Positions 44,296 to 52,257 of a stretch of 64,000 nt of DNA are shown here, piece by piece. Below the pieces are notes generated by a model. The model was not told the origin of the DNA. It worked only from the letters and a program-made list of their open reading frames with translations, and did no database searches. This DNA is from CAVXJN01 sp963762165. Its GTDB lineage: Bacteria; Pseudomonadota; Gammaproteobacteria; JASBUN01. The stretch covers positions 1-64,000 of the forward strand of contig CAVXJN010000002.1 of NCBI GenBank assembly GCA_963762165.1. The letters run 5' to 3'. The position numbers were made by a program, and so were the translations under genes. How positions within the stretch are numbered: the first letter of the stretch is position 1; every line of letters starts with the position of its first letter.

Positions 44296-45567
44296 TCACA
44301 CCAGCCCTTCAAAAGGTTGTACCAACACCCGATCGCCGGGCTGAACCGTACCGCTGTCGTGGGGCAGGACCACGAAACAGTTCGCCTTGCTCATGGAACT
44401 GAGTATCCCCGAGCCCTGGCGGCCGGTACTGCGCACCTGGAGTCGGCCATCGGCGCCCGGCTCCAGCACGCCGCGTAAGAACTCCGTGCGTCCGGGCTTT
44501 TTGCGCAGGCGCTCGCTGCAGGTTACTTCGAAGCACGGCGGCAGCCCTTCGCCTTGGCCGCCGGCCAGCCGGTGCAGCGCCGGTTGGACGAACTGGTAGA
44601 ACGTCACCATGACGGCCACCGGATTACCGGGCAGGCCGAAAAACAGCGCCTCGCCCAAGTGCCCGAATGCGAACGGCCGTCCCGGTTTCATGGCAATTTT
44701 CCAGAAATCCACCGCGCCCAGTTCAGCGAGCGTCTGCTTTACGTAATCGGCATCGCCCACTGACACACCGCCCGTGGTGATCACGGCATCGGCATCCGCC
44801 GCGGCGCGCGTCAGCGCAGCCCGCAAGGCGTCGGGATGGTCGGCGACGACACCTAGATCCAGGGCTTCGATGCCTTGGCGATTGAGCATCGCGTGCAGGG
44901 TGTAACGGTTGCTGTCATAGATCTCGCCTTCGCCGATGGGCTCTCCCACTTGGCGCAATTCGTCGCCGGTGGAAAAGAACGCCACCCGCGGTCGCCGACG
45001 CACGGAGATCTCCGCGTGCCCCAGGGATGCCAATAGTCCCAACTCCGCCGGAGTGAGCCGTGTGCCGGCCACCAGCGCGACCTGGCCGCGTGCCAGGTCT
45101 TCGCCCGCCAGGCGCACGTTCTCGCCAAGGCGATGGCCGGGGCCGATGCGCACTGTATCGCCGCTGCGTTCCACATGTTCCTGCATCACCACGGTGTCGG
45201 TCCCCCGAGGCAATGCTGCGCCGGTCATGATGTGGACGCACTTGCCATGGGCGACTTCGCCGGCGAACGGGTGCCCGGCCAGCACTCGGCCGCGCACCGG
45301 AAAAGTCGCCGGTTGGTCGCCGGGGAGGTCGGCACCGGCGAGCGCGTAACCGTCTACCGCCGAGTTGGTGCTCGTCGGTACATCGAGGGTGGAATGCAGA
45401 TCCTGCGCCAGAATGCCGCCCAGGCAGCTGCGCAGTGGGCGCCGAAGGATTCCGGGCACCGGGTCGATCGCGGTCATGATCTGCTCGCGGGCGACCGCCA
45501 ACGGCAGCATTTCCGGCTCGCGATCCTGTTCGCAATTGGGCGCTTTGATGATGGCGTCTCGATTCAT
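44296..45567 (-). CDS. moeA: Molybdopterin molybdotransferase MoeA
   Basis: MoeA inserts molybdate into adenylated molybdopterin. It has 423 residues and all domains: an N-terminal part with STLDVPTSTNSAVDGYAL, a middle MoCF-binding domain with VITTGGVSVGDADYVKQTL and KPGRPFAFG, and a C-terminal beta domain. Its ATG overlaps the mobA stop, so they are coupled. This order, mobA-moeA-moaB-moaA-fdhD, supplies the cofactor for the formate dehydrogenase to the right. Confidence 0.95.
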   Translation of the reverse strand: MNRDAIIKAPNCEQDREPEMLPLAVAREQIMTAIDPVPGILRRPLRSCLGGILAQDLHSTLDVPTSTNSAVDGYALAGADLPGDQPATFPVRGRVLAGHPFAGEVAHGKCVHIMTGAALPRGTDTVVMQEHVERSGDTVRIGPGHRLGENVRLAGEDLARGQVALVAGTRLTPAELGLLASLGHAEISVRRRPRVAFFSTGDELRQVGEPIGEGEIYDSNRYTLHAMLNRQGIEALDLGVVADHPDALRAALTRAAADADAVITTGGVSVGDADYVKQTLAELGAVDFWKIAMKPGRPFAFGHLGEALFFGLPGNPVAVMVTFYQFVQPALHRLAGGQGEGLPPCFEVTCSERLRKKPGRTEFLRGVLEPGADGRLQVRSTGRQGSGILSSMSKANCFVVLPHDSGTVQPGDRVLVQPFEGLV

Positions 45568-46181
45568 GATGCGGGTTCACGCCGAGGTTGTTGCAGGCGC
45601 GCAGCCAAGCGTTCGAGGTCCTCCGGGGTGTTGACGTTGCGGAACGCATCCTGTTGATCGGAGAAATCCGCAATCGCCGGGTGATGGCGGGCGTACCAGC
45701 GGTCGATCTTGCGTTCGCCGTCGGCCAGCGCCTGCTCGAGGCTGGCGAGCAGGGCGGTGTCGATCAGTGCGAACACAGGCTGCATCCGATTGCCGTCGTG
45801 AGCGACCGCGATCGGAGCGTCAGCGTCGCGCAATGCGCGCAACAACCGCGCTGCCAGGTCGTCCGGTAACAATGGGCTGTCGCAGGGAGCGGTGACGATA
45901 TAGCGCGTGTGCGCGGCGCCCATGGCGCTGGCCATCCCCGCCAGCGGGCCACTGAATTCGCCGTCGCGGTCCGGCACCACCGGATAGCCGTATTGTTGGT
46001 AGCGTTCCAGGTTGCGGTTGGCGTTGATGAGTACGGCCTGGACTTGTTCGCGTAGCTGTTCGAGCACGTATTCCACCATCGGTCGGCCGGCCAGTTCGAT
46101 CAGGCCTTTGTCGGAGCCGCCCATGCGCCGAGCCTGCCCGCCTGCGAGTACGACGCCGGTAATATCCGCGTGGGGATTCAA
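45564..46181 (-). CDS. mobA: Molybdenum cofactor guanylyltransferase MobA
   Basis: MobA attaches GMP to the cofactor, giving the bis-MGD form used by DMSO-reductase-family enzymes such as FdhA. It has 205 residues with the nucleotide-binding start VVLAGGQARRMGGSDKGLIEL and APCDSPLLP. It is the first gene of the leftward operon, 125 bases downstream of a sigma-54-type promoter. Confidence 0.94.
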   Translation of the reverse strand: MNPHADITGVVLAGGQARRMGGSDKGLIELAGRPMVEYVLEQLREQVQAVLINANRNLERYQQYGYPVVPDRDGEFSGPLAGMASAMGAAHTRYIVTAPCDSPLLPDDLAARLLRALRDADAPIAVAHDGNRMQPVFALIDTALLASLEQALADGERKIDRWYARHHPAIADFSDQQDAFRNVNTPEDLERLAARLQQPRREPAS

Positions 46182-46316
46182 GAAAGTATCTCCAGAATTG
46201 GTTGTCGCGAGGGCGCGGAAACCCGCCCCGAATCAATGCCGCGCCGCCGGATGGCGGTCAAGATGTCGCACCTGGCGAACCTGTGGTCCATCGTCCGGTC
46301 CAATCATAACAACCAA

Positions 46317-46332
46317 AGCAAAACGGGTGCCA
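46317..46332 (-). promoter_or_regulatory. Sigma-54 promoter for the mobA operon
   Basis: The minus strand reads TGGCACCCGTTTTGCT, close to the TGGCACG-RNNN-TTGCW consensus with GG and GC ten bases apart. The predicted start near 46306 gives a 125-nt leader with several GC hairpins. An activator dyad lies about 165 bp upstream at 46495. Confidence 0.75.
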
Positions 46333-46398
46333 CAAATGGCTGGGTGTGTTCTTTTCATCCTGTGGAATCGGTAGTAGATTACGGTATCTTTGTTTTGC

Positions 46399-46426
46399 TT
46401 GACGGAATCATGGCGTGCGCTAGTGT
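46399..46426 (+). promoter_or_regulatory. Possible sigma-70 promoter for the sigma-54 activator gene
   Basis: TTGACG, a 16-bp spacer and TAGTGT lie 170 bp upstream of the activator gene. The -35 is good and the -10 is weak. The activator dyad at 46495 lies inside the resulting leader, which would allow autoregulation. Confidence 0.35.
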
Positions 46427-46494
46427 CTATGGGGACGGTCGGGGCAAAAAGATCGCAAAGGCTGAACGGTTCGGTGAATCACGGAATCGCAAAA

Positions 46495-46511
46495 TGGTTC
46501 AAAATGACCCA
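46495..46511. promoter_or_regulatory. Activator-binding dyad (site 1) between mobA and the activator gene
   Basis: TGGTTCAAAATGACCCA matches TGGGWCA-N3-TGWCCCA, the pattern shared with sites at 48267 and 51185. It is placed to serve the leftward sigma-54 promoter at 46317. Confidence 0.65.
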
Positions 46512-46595
46512 ATCGAACTTCTGCCTGAGTCCATTTGACTTAGGGCAGCCAAATCCGTTCGAGACGGCTTCACGCTGATCCGAGGAGAGCAATGG

Positions 46596-48020
46596 ATGGG
46601 CATTGGCGCTTCCTGCGGTACCAGTGATGATTCGCGTCCCGCGAGTTCCCCAGCAACGAATGCCAGACATCCCGCAGCGGTACTGATCGTCGATCAGGAT
46701 CCGCTGGAGCGTAAACATCTGCGGGAGGTGCTGGACCCGCAATGCGCGCTGGTGGAAGCCGCCGATACGCTGCAGAAGGCGGAAGCACTCCGCGCACGCT
46801 GTCATTTCGACGTCTATGTCATCTCCTTGAGCGCGGTCGCGGCGCCGGCCCTGGACTGGTTGCGTTCTTTGCGCGAACAGGGGGTGCGTGCTGATGTCAT
46901 CCTTACGGCAGCCTATGCCGATCTCGATGGCGCAATTGCCGCGCTGCGGGCCGGCGCTTCGGATTTATTGGTCAAACCCTACCGCGATGCGCAATTGTCG
47001 AGCGCCATCCAACGCTGTCTGCGACGCCGGCAAATGTTGCGCGAAAGTTTCCTGTTGCGCCGCCGCGAGACCGACGCCCCGCGAGTTCACGGTTTGATCG
47101 GTGACAGTCCGCCGATGCGTGAGGTATCGCGCCTGGTGGAACGTATTGCGCCGACCAATTCGACGGTGCTTATTCAAGGCGAAACGGGCACGGGCAAGGA
47201 GTTGATTGCTCGCGCCATTCATCGGCGCAGTGGTCGCAAGGGAGAGTTCATCGCCGTCAATTGCGGCTCCATCACCGCCGAATTGCTGGAAAGCGAATTG
47301 TTCGGTCACGCGCGCGGAGCATTCACCGGCGCCCACACGGCGCGCGAGGGTCTGTTCAGCTGCGCCAACGACGGCACCATCTTTCTCGACGAAATCGGCG
47401 AAATGCCCTTGGGGATGCAGGCGAACCTGTTGCGCGTGCTGGAAGAGCGCAGCGTCAGACCGGTCGGCGCCAACCGCGAACAACCGGTCAACTGCCGGGT
47501 CATCGCGGCAACCAACCTGACCCTGTCCGAGCAGCTCGCGAAAGGCGCCTTTCGTGAAGACCTGTATTATCGGCTCAATGTCTTGGCCCTCAACGTGCCG
47601 ACATTGCGCGAGCGCAGCGAGGATATACCGGCCCTGGTCGAGCATTTCAACCGCGCCTTGAGCGAAGATCTGGGCATGGCGCCTTTGCTGTTCGATTACG
47701 CCGATTTTGCAGCGCTGCAGCAGTATGCTTGGCCGGGCAATGTGCGCGAATTGCGCAATTGGATCGAGCGCGCGCTGTTGCTGGGGCGCCCGCCATTGGA
47801 CGATCTTCAGCCGGCGCGGATCGATGCCGAGTCGAAGCCCGTAAGCGGTAATCCGGGCGGCGCGTTTCCCCACGACTGGACGCTTTCCGAAGTCGAGAAG
47901 CATCATATGATGAGCGTGCTCGACAGTGTCGGCGGTAACAAATCGGAAGCGGCGCGGCGCCTTGGCGTGTCGCGCAAGACGCTGGAGCGGAAGTTCAACG
48001 CTTGGAACCGGAGTGAATGA
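46596..48020 (+). CDS. Sigma-54-dependent activator of the formate dehydrogenase island, pseudo-receiver type
   Basis: This NtrC-family protein has 474 residues. The N-terminal receiver fold (about 28-140) keeps the acidic start (LIVDQDPLE) and the Lys (LLVKPYRD), but the phosphoacceptor position is Ser77 (DVYVISLSA instead of xDLxxP). The AAA+ domain has GETGTGKELIAR, the GAFTGA loop and FLDEIGEMPLGMQANLLRV. A Fis-type HTH ends the protein (NKSEAARRLGVSRKTLERKF). ATG 46596 follows GAGGAGAGC. An ATG four bases earlier is out of frame. No kinase gene adjoins. It probably binds the three dyads in this island. Confidence 0.9.
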   Translation: MGIGASCGTSDDSRPASSPATNARHPAAVLIVDQDPLERKHLREVLDPQCALVEAADTLQKAEALRARCHFDVYVISLSAVAAPALDWLRSLREQGVRADVILTAAYADLDGAIAALRAGASDLLVKPYRDAQLSSAIQRCLRRRQMLRESFLLRRRETDAPRVHGLIGDSPPMREVSRLVERIAPTNSTVLIQGETGTGKELIARAIHRRSGRKGEFIAVNCGSITAELLESELFGHARGAFTGAHTAREGLFSCANDGTIFLDEIGEMPLGMQANLLRVLEERSVRPVGANREQPVNCRVIAATNLTLSEQLAKGAFREDLYYRLNVLALNVPTLRERSEDIPALVEHFNRALSEDLGMAPLLFDYADFAALQQYAWPGNVRELRNWIERALLLGRPPLDDLQPARIDAESKPVSGNPGGAFPHDWTLSEVEKHHMMSVLDSVGGNKSEAARRLGVSRKTLERKFNAWNRSE

Positions 48021-48029
48021 GGAGGCGCC

Positions 48030-48236
48030 ATGGACGAGGACGTATTGAATCAACAGTTGCGGAAGTTCCTGAAAAAGGTCGGAGTCACGTCCCAGCGGGA
48101 AATCGAACAAGCGGTGCGCGAGGCCCGCGATGCCGGACGGCTGGATTCGAGCAAACCGCTGCGCGCCCAGATGCGCCTGGAATTGCCCGAACTGGGGCTG
48201 GACTATGTCATCGAGGGCGAAATCGAACTCGAGTAG
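48030..48236 (+). CDS. DUF6494 small protein
   Basis: This 68-residue charged protein (LNQQLRKFLKKVGVTSQREIEQAVREA, then LRLELPELGLDYVIEGEIELE) fits the small DUF6494 family found in formate dehydrogenase clusters. It begins nine bases after the activator gene with GAGGAGGCGCC before the ATG. Its role is unknown. Confidence 0.7.
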   Translation: MDEDVLNQQLRKFLKKVGVTSQREIEQAVREARDAGRLDSSKPLRAQMRLELPELGLDYVIEGEIELE

Positions 48237-48266
48237 TCCGCGCGCTGCGATGGCGTTGCCCGCAAG

Positions 48267-48283
48267 TGGGTCAAATTGTCTCA
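48267..48283. promoter_or_regulatory. Activator-binding dyad (site 2) upstream of the DUF3305 operon
   Basis: TGGGTCAAATTGTCTCA has the same 7-3-7 layout as sites 1 and 3. It lies about 55 bp upstream of the sigma-54 promoter at 48337, a normal enhancer distance. Confidence 0.65.
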
Positions 48284-48336
48284 GCGCGGCGCCGTTCCCT
48301 ATTCCCTAATTTCAATAAAATCAAACGCATAATTAA

Positions 48337-48352
48337 TGGTATGAGTCTTGCT
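48337..48352 (+). promoter_or_regulatory. Sigma-54 promoter for the DUF3305 operon
   Basis: TGGTATGAGTCTTGCT keeps GG-N10-GC and matches most of TGGCACG-RNNN-TTGCW. The predicted start is near 48363, about 27 nt before GTG 48390. AT-rich DNA precedes it. Confidence 0.75.
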
Positions 48353-48389
48353 CCAGCAGATCCGCACCGTATGCAGGAGCTGCACTGTG

Positions 48390-48899
48390 AACGATAGCGA
48401 ATTCCCGGTATCGGTCATCATGGAACGCGAGCAGATCGAGCATCGCAGTTGGCTGGTGCCGCGCTGGCGATTGGTGGGCGTAGTGGCCGGTCAGCATATC
48501 GCGGACCAGAATCCTGGCGCCACGGTCGTCCACGACGACCACGGCCGCGAACAGCTGCTGTGGACCGGGTTCCGGATCCGGCTTTATCGCGATGGCGCCG
48601 AGAGCTACTGGTACAACCTGGTCGGGCAGAAGCCGTCGTTGTTTCTCATCTGCCGCCAAGACCCGGAAGGCGAACTGGAACCGTTCTTAGTCACCGCTAA
48701 CCATGACGAGGCGGGTTCCCACATGGAGGCGGACGACCAGGTGTTCTCCGCGCCGATGCCGCCCGAAATCCGGGATTGGTTGGAGCGTTACGTGATGGAC
48801 AATTACCGTCCGGAACCCCCGAAAAAGCGCAAACGCAAGAATTGGACGGAGGAGGCAACTCGTGCGCAAGCGCCAGGATCCCAACGCACCCGCCACTGA
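48390..48899 (+). CDS. DUF3305 protein
   Basis: The protein has 169 residues from GTG 48390, chosen for AGGAG nine bases upstream and because FPVSVIMEREQIEHRSWLVPRWRLVGVV is the family opening. It ends in a Lys/Arg-rich tail (PKKRKRK). DUF3305 and DUF3306 occur together in formate dehydrogenase clusters. Their function is not known, though a maturation role is likely. The next gene overlaps its end by 38 bases. Confidence 0.8.
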   Translation, partial: NDSEFPVSVIMEREQIEHRSWLVPRWRLVGVVAGQHIADQNPGATVVHDDHGREQLLWTGFRIRLYRDGAESYWYNLVGQKPSLFLICRQDPEGELEPFLVTANHDEAGSHMEADDQVFSAPMPPEIRDWLERYVMDNYRPEPPKKRKRKNWTEEATRAQAPGSQRTRH

Positions 48900-49422
48900 T
48901 ACCGAAGAAGGATTTCTGAGCCGTTGGTCGCGGCGCAAGCGCGAAGCCGGCGCCGTCGAGGAATCCGCCGAAGCGCTTGTGCCGCCATCCGCCGAAGCGC
49001 CGGTGGTGCCGCCAGCGCTTGAGCCGGCGGCGCCGTTGACCGACCAGGATCTGCCGCCCCTCGAAACCCTCGGCGAAGACAGCGATTACAGTGGTTTTCT
49101 GTCGCCGAAGGTCAGCGAGAGCCTGCGCCGGAAAGCGCTGCGGCAATTGTTCGCGGGCAGCCAGTTTCATATTCGCGACGGCCTGGATGACTACGACGAC
49201 GACTACCGCAACTTCGAATCCCTGGGGGGGCTGTTCACCGCCGACATGCGCCATCGCATGGAGATGGAGGCCCGGCGCGTCGCCCTGAGCCGATCGGAGC
49301 AAGCCGACGCGGAAAGCCCAGCCGAAGACAATACCCAAACCGAGCACAGCGATACGGTCGCCGCCTCCGAACCGGCGGCGGTGGCGGATGACGCTGGCAC
49401 ACGCGGTCCGCAAAGCGGTTAA
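48862..49422 (+). CDS. DUF3306 protein
   Basis: The protein has 186 residues and a GTG start after GGAGGAGGC. The family core is GFLSRWSRRKRE near the start, DLPPLETLGEDSDYSGFLSP and LRRKALRQLFAGSQFHIRDGLDDYDDDYRNFESLG. The C-terminal 50 residues are acidic and disordered. It is a partner of DUF3305. No catalytic motif is visible. Confidence 0.8.
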   Translation: MRKRQDPNAPATDTEEGFLSRWSRRKREAGAVEESAEALVPPSAEAPVVPPALEPAAPLTDQDLPPLETLGEDSDYSGFLSPKVSESLRRKALRQLFAGSQFHIRDGLDDYDDDYRNFESLGGLFTADMRHRMEMEARRVALSRSEQADAESPAEDNTQTEHSDTVAASEPAAVADDAGTRGPQSG

Positions 49423-49455
49423 CTACACGATCGCGCTGCGCTCGTCGGAGGACTC

Positions 49456-51156
49456 ATGTCCACGGACTCATCTTTGCTTGACGATTTACCGCAACATACG
49501 GCTGATGGCCGTGCCCGCATACAAGCACTCTCCGCGCATGCAGCGCTGCATCCGGAGAACGTGACTACGGTCGATTACCGTTCCCGCGGCAATCTACTGC
49601 TGATCGGCAACCCCAAGCGCGCCATCCCCAGCGCGCAGCAACTCGGCGAACACCTGCACTGCGTCGTACTGGCGGAACCTGCGGCCGCGGAGCTACCGCA
49701 AGCCGCGGATGTCACTATGGTGTATGGGCGCCTGCAGGGATTGCATGGTCACCTCGGGCAATTTTCCGCGACCGTGCTGGTAGACGGCCGCGAGTTCAAC
49801 CCGGCTCACCTTTGTCGGGGCGCACCCGCATATTTCGATCTGGTGCTTGATCTGGGTGGTCAGCCGGCGATCAGCAGCGAAATGCCGCCGCTTGGGTATT
49901 TCGCACCGCGAACCGAGGAGCAGTTGCAACGGGCGTTGGCAGACCTCCCCGAGTTGGTAGGTGAATTCGAGAAGCCGCGCTTTTTTCAATATGATCCGGC
50001 GATTTGCGCCCATGGCCGCAGCGGGCTGGAAGGCTGTCATCGATGCATCGACGCCTGTCCCACTCAGGCCATTACCTCCCTCAAAGAACGAATCGAAGTC
50101 GACCCGTATCTGTGCCAGGGCGGCGGCAGCTGCGCGACCGCGTGTCCGAGCGGCGCAATCACCTACAATTATCCCCCTTCCGACGAGGTGATCGACGCCT
50201 TACGCGCGACTTTGCGCGCCTACCGCGACCGCGGCGGCACGGCCCCGCAAGTGCTGTTCGTGGACGCGAGCGCGGGCAGCGAGGCTTTCGCACGGCTGGG
50301 TAATCGGATTCCGGAAAGCGTATTGCCATTCCAGGTGGAGGAGATCGGTTCCGTCGGAATGGAGGTGTGGTTGTCCGCCATAGCTTACGGAGCGCGCCGG
50401 GTTGCATTGCTGGCGACGCCGACCGTGCCGTGTTCCGTGTTGCGCGAGTTGTCCCTGCAACTCAGTTATGCGGGCGGCATCCTGGAAGGCCTCGGCTACC
50501 CCCGTTCGTTACTGCAGCTGGTGGTCGCCGAAGGGGAGGGGGAGGCGGCCGAGGCAATGCTCAACAGTGCCGTCGACGAGGTCGCGATTCCGCCGGGCTC
50601 ATTCACCGCACTCGGACGCAAGCGCGCCGCCCTGCACATGGCGGTGGATCATTTGTACGGCTGCGCGCCGGACCCGCAGGCCGTTGCGGAACTACCGGAC
50701 GGCGCGCCTTTCGGCGCCATCGAGGTGGATGCGAAGGCATGCACCTTGTGCATGGCGTGTGTCTCCGTTTGTCCCGCCTCGGCGCTGTACGATGGTGACG
50801 ACAGCCCGCAACTGCGATTCGTGGAAGGCAATTGTGTGCAATGTGGTTTGTGCCACGCGGCCTGTCCCGAAGACGCAATACGGTTGTTGCCGCGCATGGC
50901 CTACGAGCCCGACGCCTATCGCCAGCAGCGCGTCCTGCATCAGGAGGCGCCGTTTTGCTGCATCAACTGCGGTAAGCCGTTCGCCACCCAGGCGATCATG
51001 AAGCGAATGACCGCGAAGCTCGCCGGGCATTGGATGTTCCAGGATGAGGCCGCCTTGCGCCGTTTGCAGATGTGCGAGCAGTGCCGGGTGGTCGATATGT
51101 TCACGGACCCGAATACCGAAGATCTCCGCAACAAGCCGGGCCCGAGGCCGGGGTGA
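49456..51156 (+). CDS. Polyferredoxin-like 4Fe-4S protein of the formate dehydrogenase cluster
   Basis: The protein has 566 residues. At least four 4Fe-4S sites are visible: CHRCIDACPTQAI with a preceding Cys (about 190-210), CQGGGSCATACPSGAI (about 220-235), CTLCMACVSVCPASAL and CVQCGLCHAACPEDAI (about 432-475). A late CINCGKPFAT...MCEQCR region holds further cysteines. The N-terminal 180 residues carry none. It probably passes electrons or assists FdhA maturation. It is well conserved in this type of fdh cluster but has no agreed gene name. Confidence 0.85.
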   Translation: MSTDSSLLDDLPQHTADGRARIQALSAHAALHPENVTTVDYRSRGNLLLIGNPKRAIPSAQQLGEHLHCVVLAEPAAAELPQAADVTMVYGRLQGLHGHLGQFSATVLVDGREFNPAHLCRGAPAYFDLVLDLGGQPAISSEMPPLGYFAPRTEEQLQRALADLPELVGEFEKPRFFQYDPAICAHGRSGLEGCHRCIDACPTQAITSLKERIEVDPYLCQGGGSCATACPSGAITYNYPPSDEVIDALRATLRAYRDRGGTAPQVLFVDASAGSEAFARLGNRIPESVLPFQVEEIGSVGMEVWLSAIAYGARRVALLATPTVPCSVLRELSLQLSYAGGILEGLGYPRSLLQLVVAEGEGEAAEAMLNSAVDEVAIPPGSFTALGRKRAALHMAVDHLYGCAPDPQAVAELPDGAPFGAIEVDAKACTLCMACVSVCPASALYDGDDSPQLRFVEGNCVQCGLCHAACPEDAIRLLPRMAYEPDAYRQQRVLHQEAPFCCINCGKPFATQAIMKRMTAKLAGHWMFQDEAALRRLQMCEQCRVVDMFTDPNTEDLRNKPGPRPG

Positions 51157-51184
51157 GCAAGATTGTCCCGCTGGTACCGGTGGA

Positions 51185-51201
51185 TGGGACATTTTGTCCA
51201 A
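51185..51201. promoter_or_regulatory. Activator-binding dyad (site 3) upstream of the chaperone-fdhA operon
   Basis: TGGGACATTTTGTCCAA is the best palindrome of the three sites. A further half-site TGTCCC occurs about 20 bp upstream. The sigma-54 promoter lies about 80 bp downstream. Confidence 0.68.
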
Positions 51202-51280
51202 TTTGGGCGAATCGCGCCGAGCGATTGCCAGGAGTGTTTGGCGAATTGCTCCGTTGTTTGGTTCCTGTTGCCCGGCATGC

Positions 51281-51296
51281 GGGCATAAGACTTGCT
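51281..51296 (+). promoter_or_regulatory. Sigma-54 promoter for the chaperone-fdhABC operon
   Basis: GGGCATAAGACTTGCT has GG-N10-GC spacing and a perfect TTGCT. The predicted start near 51307 is only about six bases before ATG 51313, so the mRNA may be almost leaderless. Confidence 0.65.
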
Positions 51297-51312
51297 ACTA
51301 GGCGCTATAGAT

Positions 51313-51973
51313 ATGGCTTCCAGTCCTGAAATCAGCGTATCCGCTCCGCAGGTGTCGGAGTCCGCGGTTGGCGGTTTGGATACGATCGACGAATTGCGTG
51401 CCGATACCTACCGCTTTCTTGCGGCGTTGTTGGCGGCGCCCCCGAACAATGAAGTGCTCGAGGTTGTCAAGCAAGCCGGAATCAGCGACGACGGCGCGCT
51501 CGCACGGGACGCAGTGCCGTTGGCCGAAGCCTGGCAGTTGTTGCGCTTGGCCGCCCGCAATTCCGAGCCCGAGCGGTTGGATGATGAATATCACGACCTG
51601 TTCATCGGCATCGGCAGAGGCGAGTTGGTGCCCTATGCGTCGTGGTACCTGACCGGATTCCTGATGGATCGCCCGCTGGCCTATTTGCGCCAGGATCTGC
51701 GCTACCTCGGCATCGAGCGCCACGAAGGCGTGCTCCGAACCCGAGGATCATGTCGCGGCGCTGTGCGAGGCGATGCATGAAGTCATCCGTTCCCCGGCGG
51801 AGATTTCCCGGCAATGGCAACGAAAGTTCTTTCAGGACCATATCGCGACCTGGATGGGATTGTTTTTTCGCGACCTGCAGCAAGCCCGTTGCGCATGCTT
51901 TTATTCGACCGTGGGCCGGCTCGGAGAAGCCTTTATCGAACTTGAAACCCGTTACTTGGATGTGCGGAGTTGA
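51313..51973 (+). pseudogene. TorD/DmsD-family chaperone for formate dehydrogenase, one frameshift
   Basis: TorD-like chaperones bind the Tat signal of molybdoenzymes and guide cofactor insertion. The first frame gives RADTYRFLAALLAAPPNNEVLEV and EYHDLFIGIGRGELVPYASWYLTGFLMDRPL, the conserved core. It runs out of register at 51733, where one extra C is present. Continuing in the next frame gives SEPEDHVAALCEAMHEVI and the helix WQRKFFQDHIATWMGLFFRDL. Removing that base gives a normal protein of about 219 residues. FdhA maturation should depend on it, so a sequencing or assembly error is plausible. Confidence 0.78.
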
Positions 51974-51993
51974 ACCGCGCGGAGGAGTTACCG

Positions 51994-52215
51994 ATGACTG
52001 CACCAACCGACAAAGCTGGGCAAGGACGGCGCCGATTTCTCAAAGGCGTGATGGCGGTGGGCGGCACTACCGTGCTGGTCGCGGTGGGGCGCGAAGCCAT
52101 GGTGGACGCCGAACCCGAGGCGGCGCCACCGAATGCGAACACAGCGCCGCAACCGGACCAGGGATACCACGTCACGGCCCACATTGAGTCCTATTATGAC
52201 AAGGCGCGGTTCTAA
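51994..52215 (+). CDS. Small Tat-signal protein upstream of FdhA
   Basis: The protein has 73 residues from ATG 51994 (GGAGGAGTTACC upstream). A twin-arginine signal (GRRRFLKGVMAVGGTTVLVA) is followed by a short tail with GYHVTAHIESYYDKARF. This is the 'formate dehydrogenase region Tat protein' type found just before fdhA. Its function is unknown. It may be a small accessory subunit exported with FdhAB. Confidence 0.8.
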   Translation: MTAPTDKAGQGRRRFLKGVMAVGGTTVLVAVGREAMVDAEPEAAPPNANTAPQPDQGYHVTAHIESYYDKARF

Positions 52216-52257
52216 GAACCCTGCCGCCTAATCGATGATGCACGGGGAGATCGAGCG

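Noticed and set aside
46182..46316. Molybdenum-cofactor riboswitch in the mobA leader
   Set aside because: The leader has GC hairpins, but I could not match the conserved Moco RNA core. A covariance-model search would decide.
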